The position numbers were made by a program, and so were the translations under genes. From NCBI GenBank assembly GCA_035578905.1, contig JAQJVL010000112.1, forward strand, positions 186,001-250,000: DNA of 64,000 nt. Reading direction: 5' to 3'. The notes beneath the pieces were generated by a model. It was not told the DNA's origin and made no database searches. It saw only the letters and a list, made by a program, of their open reading frames with translations. Source of the DNA: Stictocephala bisonia. Taxonomy: Eukaryota > Arthropoda > Insecta > Hemiptera > Membracidae. Position 1 is the stretch's first letter, and each line of letters begins with the position of its first letter. Shown one piece after another: positions 11,869 to 24,715 of this stretch.

Positions 11869-14022
11869 GTGTTTGAACTGTATGAGTATTCACACTATGA
11901 CAGTTTGAACTCTGTGACGTGTCTGAACTGTAATGAGTATTCACACTATGACAGCTTGAACTATGAGATGTGTCTGAACTGTAATGAGTATTCACACTAT
12001 GACAGCTTGAGCTATGAGATGTGTCTGAACTGTAATGGGTATTCACACTATGACAGCTTAAACTCTGAGATGTGTCTGAACTGTAATAAGTATTCACACT
12101 ATGACAGCTTGAACTCTTGAGACGTATCTGACTGTAATAAGTATTCACACTATGACAGCTTGAACTCTGAGATGTGTCTGAACTGTAATGAGTATTCACA
12201 CTATGACAGCTTGAACTCTTGAGACGTATCTGACTGTAATAAGTATTCACACTATGACAGCTTGAACTCTTGAGACGTATCTGACTGTAATAAGTATTCA
12301 CACTATGACAGCTTAAATTCTGAGATGTGTCTGAACTGTAATGAGTATTCACACTATGACAGCTTGAACTCTTGAGACGTATCTGACTGTAATAAGTATT
12401 CACACTATGACAGTTTGAACTATGAGATGTGTCTGAACTGTAATGAGTATTCACACTATGACAGCTTGAACTCTTTTACGTATCTGAACTGTAATAAGTA
12501 TTCACACTATGACAGCTTGAACTCTGAGAAGTGTCTGAACTGTAATGAGTATTCACACTATGACAGCTTGAACTATGAGATGTGTCTGAACTGTAATGAG
12601 TATTCACACTATGACAGCTTGAACTCTTTTACGTATCTGAACTGTAATAAGTATTCACACTATGACAGCTTGAACTATGAGATGTGTCTGAACTGTAATG
12701 AGTATTCACACTATGACAGCTTGAACTATGAGATGTGTCTGAACTGTAATAAGTATTCACACTATGACAGCTTGAACTCTTGAGACTTATCTGACTGTAA
12801 TAAGTATTCATACTATGATAGCTTGAACTATGAGATGTGTCTGAACTGTAATGAGTATTCGTACTATGACAGCTTGAACTCTGAGATGTGTCTGAACTGT
12901 AATGAGTATTCACACTATGACAGCTTGAACTATGAGATGTGTCTGAACTGTAATGAGTATTCACACTATGACAGCTTGAACTTGGAGACTTTGACAGCTT
13001 GAACTCTGAGATGTGTCTGAACTGTAATGAGTATTCACACTATGACAGCTTGAACTATGAGATGTGTCTGAACTGTAATGAGTATTCACACTATGACAGC
13101 TTGAACTTTTTTACGTATCTGAACTGTAATAAGTATTCACACATTGACAGCTTGAACTCTTGAGACTTATCTGACTGTAATAAGTATTCACACTATGATA
13201 GCTTGAACTCTGAGATGTGTCTGAACTGTAATGAGTATTCACACTATGACAGCTTGAACTCTTGAGACTTATCTGACTGTAATAAGTATTCACACTATGA
13301 TAGCTTGAACTCTGAGATGTGTCTGAACTGTAATGAGTATTCACACTATGACAGCTTGAAATATGAGATGTGTCTGAACTGTAATGAGTATTCACACTAT
13401 GACAGATTGAACTATGAGATGTGTCTGAACTGTAATGAGTATTCACACTATGACAGCTTGAACTATGAGATGTGTCTGAACTGTAATGAGTATTCACACT
13501 ATGACAGCTTGAACTATGAGATGTGTCTGAACTATAATGAGTATTCACACTATGATAGCTTGAACTCTGAGATGTGTCTGAACTGTAATGAGTATTAACA
13601 CTATGACAGCTTGAACTATGAGATGTGTTTGAACTGTAATGAGTATTCACACTATGACAGCTTGAACTATGAGATGTGTCTGAACTGTAATGAGTATTCA
13701 CACTATGACAGCTTGAACTATGAGATGTGTCTGAACTGTAATGAGTATTCACACTATGACAGCTTGAACTATGAGATGTGTCTGAACTGTAATAAGTATT
13801 CACACTATGACAGCTTGAACTCTTGAGACTTATCTGACTGTAATAAGTATTCATACTATGATAGCTTGAACTATGAGATGTGTCTGAACTGTAATGAGTA
13901 TTCACACTATGACAGCTTGAACTCTGAGATGTGTCTGAACTGTAATGAGTATTCACACTATGACAGCTTGAACTCTGAGATGTGTCTGAACTGTAATGAG
14001 TATTCACACTATGACAGCTTGC
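11869..14022. repeat. 51-bp minisatellite, second block (about 42 units)
   Basis: This is the same unit family as 10331-11249. A second unit type, with TCTTGAGACGTATCTGACTG followed by TAATAAG, is interspersed. It keeps a 51-bp length but carries compensating 1-bp changes that switch the reading frame. One foreign-looking junction with a shortened unit lies near 12981-13005. The 202-, 111- and 311-codon minus-strand frames and the 83-122-codon plus-strand frames here are repeat translations, not genes. Confidence 0.96.
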
Positions 14023-14123
14023 TCTAGAACAAAGTCGTAGTGTCAACCTCTGTTTTATATTCTAACAATAGTTTGTCATATTCAAATAATTACCATTCAA
14101 TAATTACTAGTTGCATATTTATA

Positions 14124-14580
14124 AAGGGTGAAAAAATATGGAAACGCTTTCACAACTTTTGTATGACTTCACTTGTAAAAGTGAAATCCTGTTGATCGTG
14201 GTTATAAAGAGCATTATTTTTGGGAACGGATCATTTCATCTTTTTTGGGAACGGCCAACGAGGAGAACGAAAATCTTCATTGTAATCCTAGGTTGAGTTT
14301 GGTATCAAATGAGAAAATAATTGCCGCAAACAGGATTTCTAAAAGTTTATTCTTTCCAGACTAGCGGTCATTTGAATTTCAAAGTAACTAATTTGAACTT
14401 CAATTATATAAATTGAACCATTAAATATTATTTCTATACAATTTAATGGTTTCAAGAAAATCATTCAGATAAAAAAGATACTTCATGGAACGCATTTAGG
14501 TAAAAGAATTCATTACTATCAAATTATGTATGGAAAAAATAACGTTGTTGTTAGAGATTTTCCATATGTTTGTATACTTT
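14124..14580. mobile_element. MITE, copy 1 (Tc1/mariner-like ends inferred)
   Basis: It is homologous over its whole length to 22206-22647. Shared landmarks include ACTTGTAAAAGTGA, CATTTCATCTTTT, GAACGAAAATCTTCA, GTTTATTCTTTCCAGA and AATTTCAAAGTAAC. Left end AAGGGTGAAAAAATATGGAAA and the reverse complement of the right end (about 14555-14580) are imperfect inverted repeats. No coding capacity. The TA target duplication is visible on the left but not clearly on the right. Confidence 0.7.
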
Positions 14581-17303
14581 GATTACAAAAGTACAACATA
14601 CAATAAATATATATTGTTTTAATTACTGAGTATTAATATGTATTTGTAGTAATTTAGTACTGTTTCTACAATGGTAAGGAAATTAAAATTAGTTTCCCTT
14701 CAAACTTAAAAATATATTTTAATTTTATTTTGTGTTTTTATTAATGTAATACTTTATTTTATACGTCAGTTTTATTTTATGAAATTTCAATAGATAGGTA
14801 ATAATTCAATAAATTTATTTGTCCAGAAATTATCTCGTAGGGTGTCTTATTATAAATACGACCACAAACATCTTTGATCAAGTGACGCTTGATAATTTGT
14901 GTTGTTGGATGTTTCATGATTTTGGAGATGTGTTAATATTTTAAAACTTTTCAGCTCTTTGAATTAAAAAAATTAAATCAATGATCTAAATTTTGCCAGA
15001 TGAAAGTTCTGTAATCCTATTAAATAAAAACCATCTGCATAACGTAAGGAATAACTAATCTGAAATTTCTTATATTACAATTATGACTTTCCTTACGTAA
15101 AAACTGGTTGTTCAGTTGATTTTTTCGTATTTCATTAAGTGCGTAGTTTATGGTTTTTTCATACTTATATGCCTATTTTATACAATTTAAAAGGTAATTT
15201 TTGTTATAAAATATGTTAGAATATTAATTAACACGCTAATTTATTAATGCGAAAACTACAAGTGCAAGTTTATGACCACTATATTTGTTTAGCAAATCCG
15301 TTGTTTGCTTGGGTGAAGTGAATAAAACCCAAGTAAAAGCTCGACGTATTTGCTCGCGAGTAAAGTAAAAGATTGTCAACCAAGTGAATAAAACAGTCAA
15401 TGAAAAAAAAGTAATGAAATAAAAAAATATAAAAATTGTACAAGCTATGCGCACATGAGTGCGTAAACTTGTATGTATTGCGGGTGCCTCCCCGTATGCG
15501 TGAGTGTGCATGCTGCTGGCACATGCTCACGTTTGAAGCACACTGTGTATAAACGAATGTGTTGAGGCGTGTATAGCACCAGAGGGTTCGTACGTGTACA
15601 ACACGTTAGTGAGAGCCTCCAGTCTTTGTGTTTCATTTATGGTATTTTGGGGATTTTTAAACATTATTTTCTTGTTTCGTCAAATTACATTACATTTCTT
15701 TATTTTCGTGTTTAATTCATATTTATTTTTCAAATGTTTTATTTTAATATTTACTGATTCACATTTATTTACTTATTTAATTCAAATAAAGTATTATTTA
15801 CTTATTCAAATAATAAATACTTGATGCATTGGTACATTTATATTAATATAATTGGAAAAATTTGTGGGTGCATGAACGCCACTATTTCAGACTCGAATGT
15901 CAAAATTCAAGTGAACAGCGTTATCTGCATGCAGCAAATACTTCCAAATGCTTCTATAGAAAAACTAATTATTCCTGCGTAGAATACTTTAAATTTTACT
16001 TTACAAATAATAACTCAAAAAGGCCTATATGTTACTGAACTTGTTATAAACGAATCTGTAAATATGAATGGCTATTAAAAGTGACAAAAATATATTAAAA
16101 TATATGCAATTACATTTTAGTAAAACGTGCTAGCATAGGTCTGGGCAGACTCGCAAATCTACGAGTAAATACTTTTCCTTGCGAGTAAATACTTTTTTTT
16201 ATTCACCTCATTTCCAAGCAAATACTTTATTGACTAGTAATTACTACGAGTATTTACTTTTTTCTTGTTTTATTCACGTACTCGCAAGTACACCGAAAGT
16301 AAAAGCTTTTACTCGTTTTTATTCCCTTCACTCATTGTTTACAACCAACGACTTGAGTTTTGTGATCTGCCACTCATTTCTGTGAATATAGTAAATTTAG
16401 AGTAATGAGTCTGTATTTAGACTTTTATTGTACTTTTTCCGTGGTAACATTTCTACTAGTTTGAGTTGAATAGTAAGTGTTGCTTTCATCAAATGCCAAA
16501 AACAAATTACGCTGCTCCCTTATTGTAATGCCAGCCTGAGGAGGAATAATAAAAAAACTAATTTATTAAAAATAAAATATTTCTTAAAATTCATATTTAA
16601 ATCTTTTGATGGAGTTTAAGAAGATGTGTCTAATATGAATGGCTTATGAACAATGCTTAGAATAAAAATTACGTTGTATCATAAAATACTTGAATAATAA
16701 ATCCTTTATATGTTCGATACAAATTAATGTTAATAGTATTTTTTAGGAATTGTAATATTTACAAAAACTGTAATACTTTTGTTTATTTACAAGTATTTTT
16801 TTTTTAAATCCAATGCAATATATATTATAATATATGTCATATTATGACCATACTGAATTAGTTTAGTTAATTACTATTAACAATTTATTTTACAAGTATT
16901 ACCAAGGGCTTTGTAAGATGTAGGCTACACTATTGTCTTATATTACATTTTTAATGTTGCCTCAGACAATGTGCAATACGAGTACATCAAAATAACATGG
17001 AAAGTGACATTTTCCAGTAAACAACGAGATATTACGTCTCTCGTGTCATGACGCTCCTCGTTTTTCATCCCCATTTCAGGCAATTTTTGACTCAAACTAA
17101 CGTATATAAAGCTATAGAATCATATTGTTAGTTTGTCTCTTGTAAATAAATAAAATACATAAATAAATAATATAAGAATAAAACAAAAACACTATTTCTG
17201 ATAATATACCAATATGTTTGTGATTGTAGATACTATTGATTCATGTGATGCTTAGACTTTACTCACGGAAGTTCAACAATTTATTCTTATTCAATGACTA
17301 GAT
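14581..17303. other. Intergenic DNA with an inverted pair of GAGTAAA-rich motifs
   Basis: No gene was recognised. About 15305-15380 and the reverse complement of 16255-16330 share GTGAATAAAA, AAGTAAAAGCT and GCGAGTA motifs, with further degenerate ACTCG/GAGTAAATAC motifs at 16150-16260. A less AT-rich block lies at about 15430-15620. Open frames of 60-90 codons here look accidental. Confidence 0.45.
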
Positions 17304-18934
17304 TACTTTGATATGTCAGACACTCATAACTACAATATATTATTTTGATATGTCAGACACTCATAACTACAATATATTAATTTGATATGTCAGACACTCA
17401 TAACCACAATATATTAATTTGATATGTCAGACACTCATAACTACAATATATTACTTTGATATGTCAGACACTCATAACTACAATATATTACTTTGATATG
17501 TAAGACACTCATAACTACAATATATTACTCTGATATGTCAGACACTCATAACTGCAATATTTTACTTTGATATGTCAGATACTCATAACTACAATATATT
17601 ACTTTGATATGTAAGACACTCATAACTACAATATATTACTTTGATATGTCAGATACTCATAACTACAATATATTACTTTGATGTGTAAGACACTCATAAC
17701 TACAATATATTACTTTGATATATAAGACACTCATAACTACAATATATTTACTTTGATATGTCAGACACTCATAACTACAATATATTACTTTGCTATGTAA
17801 GACACTCATAACTGCAATATATTACTTTGCTATGTAAGACAATCATAACTACAATATATTACTTTGATATGTATGACACTCATAACTACAATATATTACT
17901 TTGATATGTAAGACACTCATAACTACAATATATTACTCTGATATGTCAGACACTCATAACTGCAATATTTTACTTTGATATGTCAGATACTCATAACTAC
18001 AATAGATTACTTTGATATGTCAGACACTCATAACTACAATATATTACTTTGCTATGTAAGACACTCATAAGTACAATATATTACTTTGATATGTCAGACA
18101 CTCATAACTACAATATATTACTTTGCTATGTCAGACACTTATAACTACAATATATTACTTTGATATATCAGACACTCATAACTACAATATATTACTTAGA
18201 TATGTCAGACACTCATAACTACAATATATTACTTTGATATATAAGACACTCATAACTACAATATATTACTTTGATATGACAGACACTCATAACTACAATA
18301 TATTACTTTGCTATGTAAGACACTCATAACTACAATATATTACTTTAATATGCCATACACTCATAACTACAATACATTACTTTGATATGTCAGACACTAA
18401 TAACTACAATATTTTACTTTGATATGTTATACACTCATAACTACAATATATTACTTTGATATGTCATACACTCATAACTACAATATATTACTGAGCTATA
18501 CCCGATAAATACAATATATTACTTTGATGTGTAAGACACTCATAACTACAATATGTTAATTTGATATATAAGACACTCATAACTACAATATATTTACTTT
18601 GATATGTAAGACACTCATAACTGCAATATATTACTTTGCTATGTAAGACACTCATAACTACAATATATTACTTTGATATGTAAGACACTCATAACTACAA
18701 TATATTACTTTGATATGTCAGACACTCATAACTACAATATATTACTTTGACATGTCAGACACTCATAACTACAATATATTACTTTGATATGTAAGACACT
18801 CATAACTACAATATATTACTTTGATATGTCAGACACAAATACAATATTTTATTACTTTGATATGTCAGACACTCATAACTACAATATATTACTTTGATAT
18901 GTCAGACACTCAGAACTATAATATATTACTTTAC
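17304..18934. repeat. 37-bp minisatellite, about 44 units
   Basis: The unit contains TTTGATATGTCAGACACTCA followed by TAACTACAATATATTAC. Main variants are TCAGACAC/TAAGACAC and TTTGATATG/TTTGCTATG. A few units are 38 bp (an extra T, e.g. near 17750 and 18590), and a degenerate patch lies at about 18490-18520. The period is not a multiple of three, so no long ORF arises. Confidence 0.96.
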
Positions 18935-19730
18935 ATTAATGTATTACTTACATTGATTATTTAATATATCATGAAGGGATCTAATACTAGCAGGGATCTA
19001 AAAATCTCCTGTCCTTCATTAATATACAACTACCTAAATATCTTTTGATAAATTAAATTTACTGATTTCTCGGGTATCAGAAGTTTTTAAAATATATTTA
19101 ATGTATTATTAATAAATAATACTTGAATCATATTTGTTGAAGAATAAAAATTTAAAGTCTAATAATCTTAAGCTAATGATAGATATGTGTGAAAAGATTA
19201 TTAATAATACACCAACTAAGCAGAACAAGTAAATATCAAAATGTCACAATTAGTTCCAATGCTGTTAAAAATATTATATTATAGAAACCATTATTCTCAA
19301 TGCTTACAGATTTGCATAGACATAACTAATAATTGTAATAATATACATGAAATCAAAGTTTTGTCCATATTCTTAGTTAATTTATACAAAGTTTGATCTT
19401 TATAAATTACAAATGTGTAATTTTGTGCTACTGTAAAAGGTAGGAAACCAAGCAAACACATGTCCATTGAGGTCAGTGGCTAGAACTGAATTATACATTA
19501 TCTGAGTTTTATAAACAATTTTAGAGCAGACAAACTTTGTTGTGCATTCAGTTACAAGGCATTCCAAACAACCATTTTCAGAGAGAGCCATTTTGTGAAC
19601 TACTAGATATTAGGTAATTTTCTTAAACTAGTGGGCGTAGCACTAGTTTTGTTAAAAGGAATTTTTAGCAGGACTACAAATTGGTGAATACAACGTATCA
19701 ACAGATTGGTGGACAATACTAAACATGGAA
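18935..19730. other. AT-rich intergenic DNA
   Basis: Nothing recognisable was found. A 63-codon minus-strand frame at 19400-19591 shows no family features. Confidence 0.45.
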
Positions 19731-19960
19731 GAGGTAGTGGCTTAATTGACTTAAATCAACGTAGATATAGGACAGGTTTGAATCCTCGATTAACTGGAGG
19801 TTTTCATCAGTAATTAGTAGTGAGAGGAAGGGAAATTAGGTGATGTGAAGTTAAATATTTATGTTAAGTTTCAAAACTGTATGTAATACCGTTTGGGAGA
19901 TAAGGTATTTTTTTAAATACACAGACAGACTGACAGACACCAAACTAAGCGAGTTGAAAC
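19731..19960 (+). mobile_element. SINE-like element with tRNA-type boxes
   Basis: A box-A-like TGGCTTAATTG (19738-19748) is followed by a good B box, GGTTTGAATCC (19775-19785). This spacing is typical of a tRNA-derived pol III promoter. The sequence does not fold as a complete tRNA. The downstream body includes ACAGACAGACTGACAGACAC at 19921. The 3' limit is uncertain because a hairpin insertion lies at 19970. Related boxes occur at 49861 and 62165. Confidence 0.5.
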
Positions 19961-19969
19961 ACCTCTTCA

Positions 19970-20140
19970 CATTATTACAATATAAGCACAAAATGCACAT
20001 AAATATTACAATACAAGTACAAAATGCACAAATATGGTGATCGATTTCGGTGAACCACGCTCACCTTCCTCAAACCAGAGGGATTCACAAAAGAATCCCT
20101 CTGGTCTGAGGAAGGTGAGCGTGGTTCACCGAAATCGATC
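19970..20140. mobile_element. Hairpin insertion bounded by a 9-bp direct repeat
   Basis: ACCTCTTCA occurs at 19961-19969 and again at 20141-20149, bracketing a 171-bp insert. The inverted repeat uses 20036-20086 and 20093-20143 as 51-nt arms with a 6-nt loop (ACAAAA) and one mismatch. The left part (19970-20035) has two imperfect copies of an ATTACAATA...AAAATGCACA unit. The right arm overlaps the second direct repeat by three bases (ACC). It has no coding capacity. A foldback or hairpin-type non-autonomous transposon is the simplest reading; the class is unknown. Confidence 0.65.
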
Positions 20141-20216
20141 ACCTCTTCATAGACACTTTTTTGTTTATTTTTAGCTATTTAATCATTTCCAAAAGTTTTG
20201 CCCCTCATTTTTTGAA

Positions 20217-20218
<2 letters not shown>

Positions 20219-20283
<65 letters not shown>
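20219..20283. repeat. (AT)n microsatellite
   Basis: An uninterrupted run of TA dinucleotides of about 65 bp. Confidence 0.95.
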
Positions 20284-20288
<5 letters not shown>

Positions 20289-22203
20289 TTCATTTTACAA
20301 CAAAATAATTACTATGTAATTTTTGGGTTGTAGTTAAAAATGGTGATGAGGTTTTGGTGGTTAACATTTAGAAATTATTTTTTAATTTAATTACATGATG
20401 ACATTCATGTAAACCATAGGATAAAACCAGGGGAAACAAGTAAATGATAGTGGAATCGGTAGCTAACAGTTTTTAAAACTATTCCCAATACAAATAAACT
20501 GTTGCATCTTGTGAAATTTACAACCAAAAAATGGTCGAACGTCGAATAAAGGTTTTACACATGTCCAAAAATTCAAGCTGTAGTAAATTTTCAATTTCTC
20601 ATGCTAATAAAATCAGAATGTTGGAAATATTGAATTTGTACTGTTGTACTGTACTGGATCTCCATCTTACTGTGACAAATAAGTTTAAAAAAAATATCAG
20701 TAGTCTTATGGGAATGGGCGGGGTAGCGTAATTTTAAAAAAATAGATCAATCTCTCCGTAAAAAATTACCAATAATTCAAAACCGGAACCAAGAAAGATA
20801 CAAGTCAGATTTTTGAGAAGATTTTTCCTCGATCTGAAAAAAGAAATACTGACTGACTGTGTAGGTACAATTTACACTTCTTGAGTCCACAATGAATGAA
20901 ACAATTATAGACGTAGCCTTCGCTAGCAATTATACATTAAGGTTTGGAATAGATTCAGAAAAACTCTAAGGAGAGAGTACAAACTTTATGTTAAGCTGTC
21001 ATTCCAAAGTGAACAGTTAAGTCAGTTCTATATTGAACTTAGATCCCACTTAATAATGTTATTATTCATTACTTAATCAATCCATAAGAACGTATATTGT
21101 CTTATAGCCATACGAGTCAAGGCTCTATTGAGCGGAAAATATTAATAACCCATTAGAAAGGCAGTATAGACGACAATAATATACATTTTTTAGCAAATGT
21201 GCCCCAACAAGCAATCGTCACTAATCGGTTTTGTATTCAGGACACATGTTACTCGAGCCCAACTCAACTTAAAGCTTGTTTAAAACACATTCTGGTGTCT
21301 AAAGCGTTCTAATCTGCTTAAGAGTTCCTAATTTACCACTGGGGGCATAAAGATTGACTAGTATTCAATAGTTATTGTATGAATTAATGTTGACATCATG
21401 TAAGTTTGATAGTTGAATAAATGAGGGTATAGTAAAGTTGTATTGTGTGACGTTCACCTGTTTGTATTCCCACTAACACGTAATATGCTAAAGAAATTAT
21501 TTGTCTCATGACATGATGTCAAAATACAAACATTTGTTTTATTTAAGATTCTATAATTAAGATCGTTGATAAAACATTAAAGAACTGTAGTAAAGGAGAG
21601 TAAATATCTACATTATAATATTAACTGACTAGGCGTAACATATAAATTAAAAAATTACAGGAGAATTACCAAAACCAAACCAATCGAGCTGACTGTAAAT
21701 CACGCTGGATGAACATGTAACCAACCAAAGTTAGCTGAAGTAAACTTTGGACCATTGTGGTTTGGCGTCGTTGTAACTGTGCAATTATCCCTTATTTTAA
21801 CAGCTCGAATGAATGACGAGTCATTTGGCTTGTCTTAACTGTACAAGACTCTGTAGGCAGTATAAACGAGCTATCCCAAGGTCAATAAAATTAAAATATG
21901 TCCTAGAGACAACAAGTTTAATTGCACTGAAATTCTAAATTTTTTAAAAAAATTATCTGGATTAGTAGATTAATTAATTATTATAAAAATTTTTAGTATG
22001 ATAAAAGTAATAATAAATTAACTATTAAAATTCATATATAATAATACTATATTGTTGTGCAAAAGTAGATAAATAGACAAACATTTTTATTTCACAAAGT
22101 AATAATAACAATACATAGGCTACATAAATTCCCCTCATGGCCACGGGCCACTACCAGTCAGATGTAAATTAATAAAAATATTACACTGTCTTATATGTTT
22201 GTA
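20284..22203. other. AT-rich intergenic DNA
   Basis: No supported feature. The 66-codon plus-strand frame at 20531 has no family resemblance. Confidence 0.45.
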
Positions 22204-22205
22204 TA

Positions 22206-22647
22206 CTAGGTGGAAAAACATATTGACACACTTTCACAAATTTTTCTATGGCTTTACTTGTAAAAGTGACATCTTGTACATCATAATGGTTACAAAGAAC
22301 ATTTGACGCTATTAGCGACATTTCATCTTTTCGAGTGGATAGCCCGCGAGGACTTGAACGAAAATCTTCAACGTAAGCCTAGGTCGAGTTTAGTATCAAA
22401 TAAAACGTATATTTAAGAGAAATTAACTACTGAAAACGAGAATTCCAGAAGTTTATTCTTTCCAGAGTAGTGGTTATTTAAATTTCAAAGTAACCAATTT
22501 GAACAATATCATTTCTGCGCTAGTTAACGGTTTCAAGTAAATTATTCTGATTGAAATTATAATTTATAGATATTTTTCCATTATCAAATGACCTATGGAA
22601 AAACTAACATTTTTGTGAAAACGTTTCCATATTTGTTGTCCACCTTG
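22206..22647. mobile_element. MITE, copy 2 (Tc1/mariner-like ends inferred)
   Basis: It is 442 bp long and flanked by TA on both sides (22204-22205 and 22648-22649). Left end CTAGGTGGAAAAACATATTG and the reverse complement of the right end, CAAGGTGGACAACAAATATG, form imperfect inverted repeats of about 30 bp that continue to CTTTCAC/GTTTTCAC. There is no transposase ORF. TA duplication together with this type of end fits the Tc1/mariner superfamily (inference). Copy 1 lies at 14124-14580. Confidence 0.8.
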
Positions 22648-22649
22648 TA

Positions 22650-24284
22650 AAGTCAAACATATTTTATTTAAATATTAACTTAAAGATAAAATCAATTCAT
22701 AGGCACATTTTTATAAACTAAATTTCGTAACATTAGAAGCCACAACAAATAACATAAAACTATTAAAGGGGTACTGTAATCTAGTAAAAAACCTAAACTT
22801 AATACCTGGACACAGTTCACATAATAAGGAGGACCGAAGGCTCTAGGTGACCCCGGGCATAGCCCATGGCAAACAAACACAAACAACAAACCATATACAG
22901 ACACTTGCTTACACCCATTAGTACACAACATTGTTACACAAAGCATTCCACATAGATACATTGTCACCACACATTCATACACTATCGCATGTACACTTAC
23001 ATGAAAGATAACACATGCTTTTACTCTAACAAAAAGACGCCGAGTTTCTTCACTTGCATGTGCTACTTATAATAGTAGAAATGTTGAAAATTGTTGGTTT
23101 TATTTTTTATGGTTATAATCTGCCTTGTGTAAATGAAAGCAAAACGGAAACTTATGTATTCTGGAGGTTTCTTTACTAGAGCTTAAAAACCACGTGGCGA
23201 TGTTCTAAATATATTTTGCCTAATTTTATCTGTTTGGGAGCTTAAATTATTTTTGAATATCTATAAGTTGTTTTAAAATAGATAAAACAAATAAATAACA
23301 TTTATTTGGGTTGTTAAATTTTTTTTACAATTATATGTATCTTTTGTTACACACCATACCAAGCAATAAGTTGTATAAAATAACTTGTAAATGTTATTTT
23401 TTAGCTTAAGACAAACATAACAAATTAATTGATATACTAATAAGTTTGAGAGGTGATATTATTTTTTATTCTTGATAAAATTATTTTCATGTAAGATAGT
23501 GGTTAATACTCTCTCTATATGAAACTCATTTTTGTACATTTAAAAATAATGTGAAACGTTTGATATCAGACCATTGATATGACAGTGTCATATAGTGATA
23601 TTATGTTAATTATTAATAATCAGGATGTAATTCTGAGCCCTTAAAACATAATCTATAAAACACACAAACCTATTACACTACACTATTGAACATTTTAAAG
23701 CAATTGTACTAATCTTTTTAGAAACTCTTAGTCTACAATGTTGTCAATCTGTATAACTGATTTTATAATATTGCTAAATATGAGATAAGTTCATTACTTA
23801 GGAAAAAAATGTAAATATTGCTTTGGTAAAAGTGGAAACTGAGAGTTTTTATGTATTAAATAATGTAGACTAATTTTGGTATTAATATTTGTACACGTGT
23901 GCTGTTATATTATGCACAATCACACAAAAGAGTTCATCACCTCATCCCGAGTTATTTTTGGCACGGTTCCTCACTTAATTGGATATTTTCCAATCCAAGA
24001 TATGAGTATTCAATATTTAACGCTCTTCTTGCTTATAATTTATTTACTATTTGGAGTACTTTTAACTATTTTTAAAAGCAATAAAAATGAGTCTTGCATA
24101 ATTACCTGAAGTGTATTATAACTACCATTACAGATTAACCACTTAAGTTGTGTCCTGCTGAAAACACTAAGTGGTTGGAGTTCCCCACGGTCACTCCGTA
24201 GTCATGGGAACTGCAGTACAGAAGACGGTAAGCCCCGTCCATTACCTATTCACTAGCAGTGGCTATTATTAACTTTTATTACCA
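22650..24284. other. AT-rich intergenic DNA
   Basis: No supported gene. The 96-codon minus-strand frame at 22692-22982 and the 77-codon plus-strand frame at 23876-24109 show no recognisable domain. A less AT-rich patch lies at 24140-24245. Confidence 0.45.
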
Positions 24285-24715
24285 CTAACCGCCAACCCAT
24301 TGACGTACAGAGATACTGACTCAACCACCAACCTATAGACGTACAGAGATACTGACTCAACCACCAACTCATAGACGTACAGAGATACTGACTCAACCAC
24401 CAACTCATAGACGTACAGAGATACTGACTCAACCACCAACTCATAGACGTACAGAGATACTGACTCAACCACCAACCTATAGACGTACAGACTCAACCAC
24501 CAACTCATAGACGTGCAGTGATACTGACCCACACGCCAACCCATACACGCATTGTGATACTAACCCACCCGCCTCTCCATATACGTACAGTGATACTAAC
24601 CTACCCTCCCTCCCATTCACGTACAATGGTATTGACCCACCCGCACGCCCATACACACGTACAGTGGTATTGACCCACCCAACCACCCTTACACACGTAC
24701 AGTGCTATTGTACCA
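24285..24715. repeat. 36-bp minisatellite, locus 1 (about 12 units)
   Basis: The first six units carry CATAGACGTACAGAGATACTG with ACTCAACCACCAAC. The later ones shift towards CCCATACACGTACAGTGGTA with TTGACCCACCCGC, which is the form seen at 42695-43235. The strand orientation is the same at both loci. One unit near 24480 is shortened. The 12-residue periodic minus-strand frames (SQYLCTSMSWWL and relatives) follow from the 36-bp period. Confidence 0.93.

Noticed and set aside
11846..14046. 202- and 311-codon cysteine/serine-rich frames as secreted or venom-like proteins
   Set aside because: They are the 51-bp array read in frame. There is no signal peptide or conserved flank, and the plus strand carries equally open frames.
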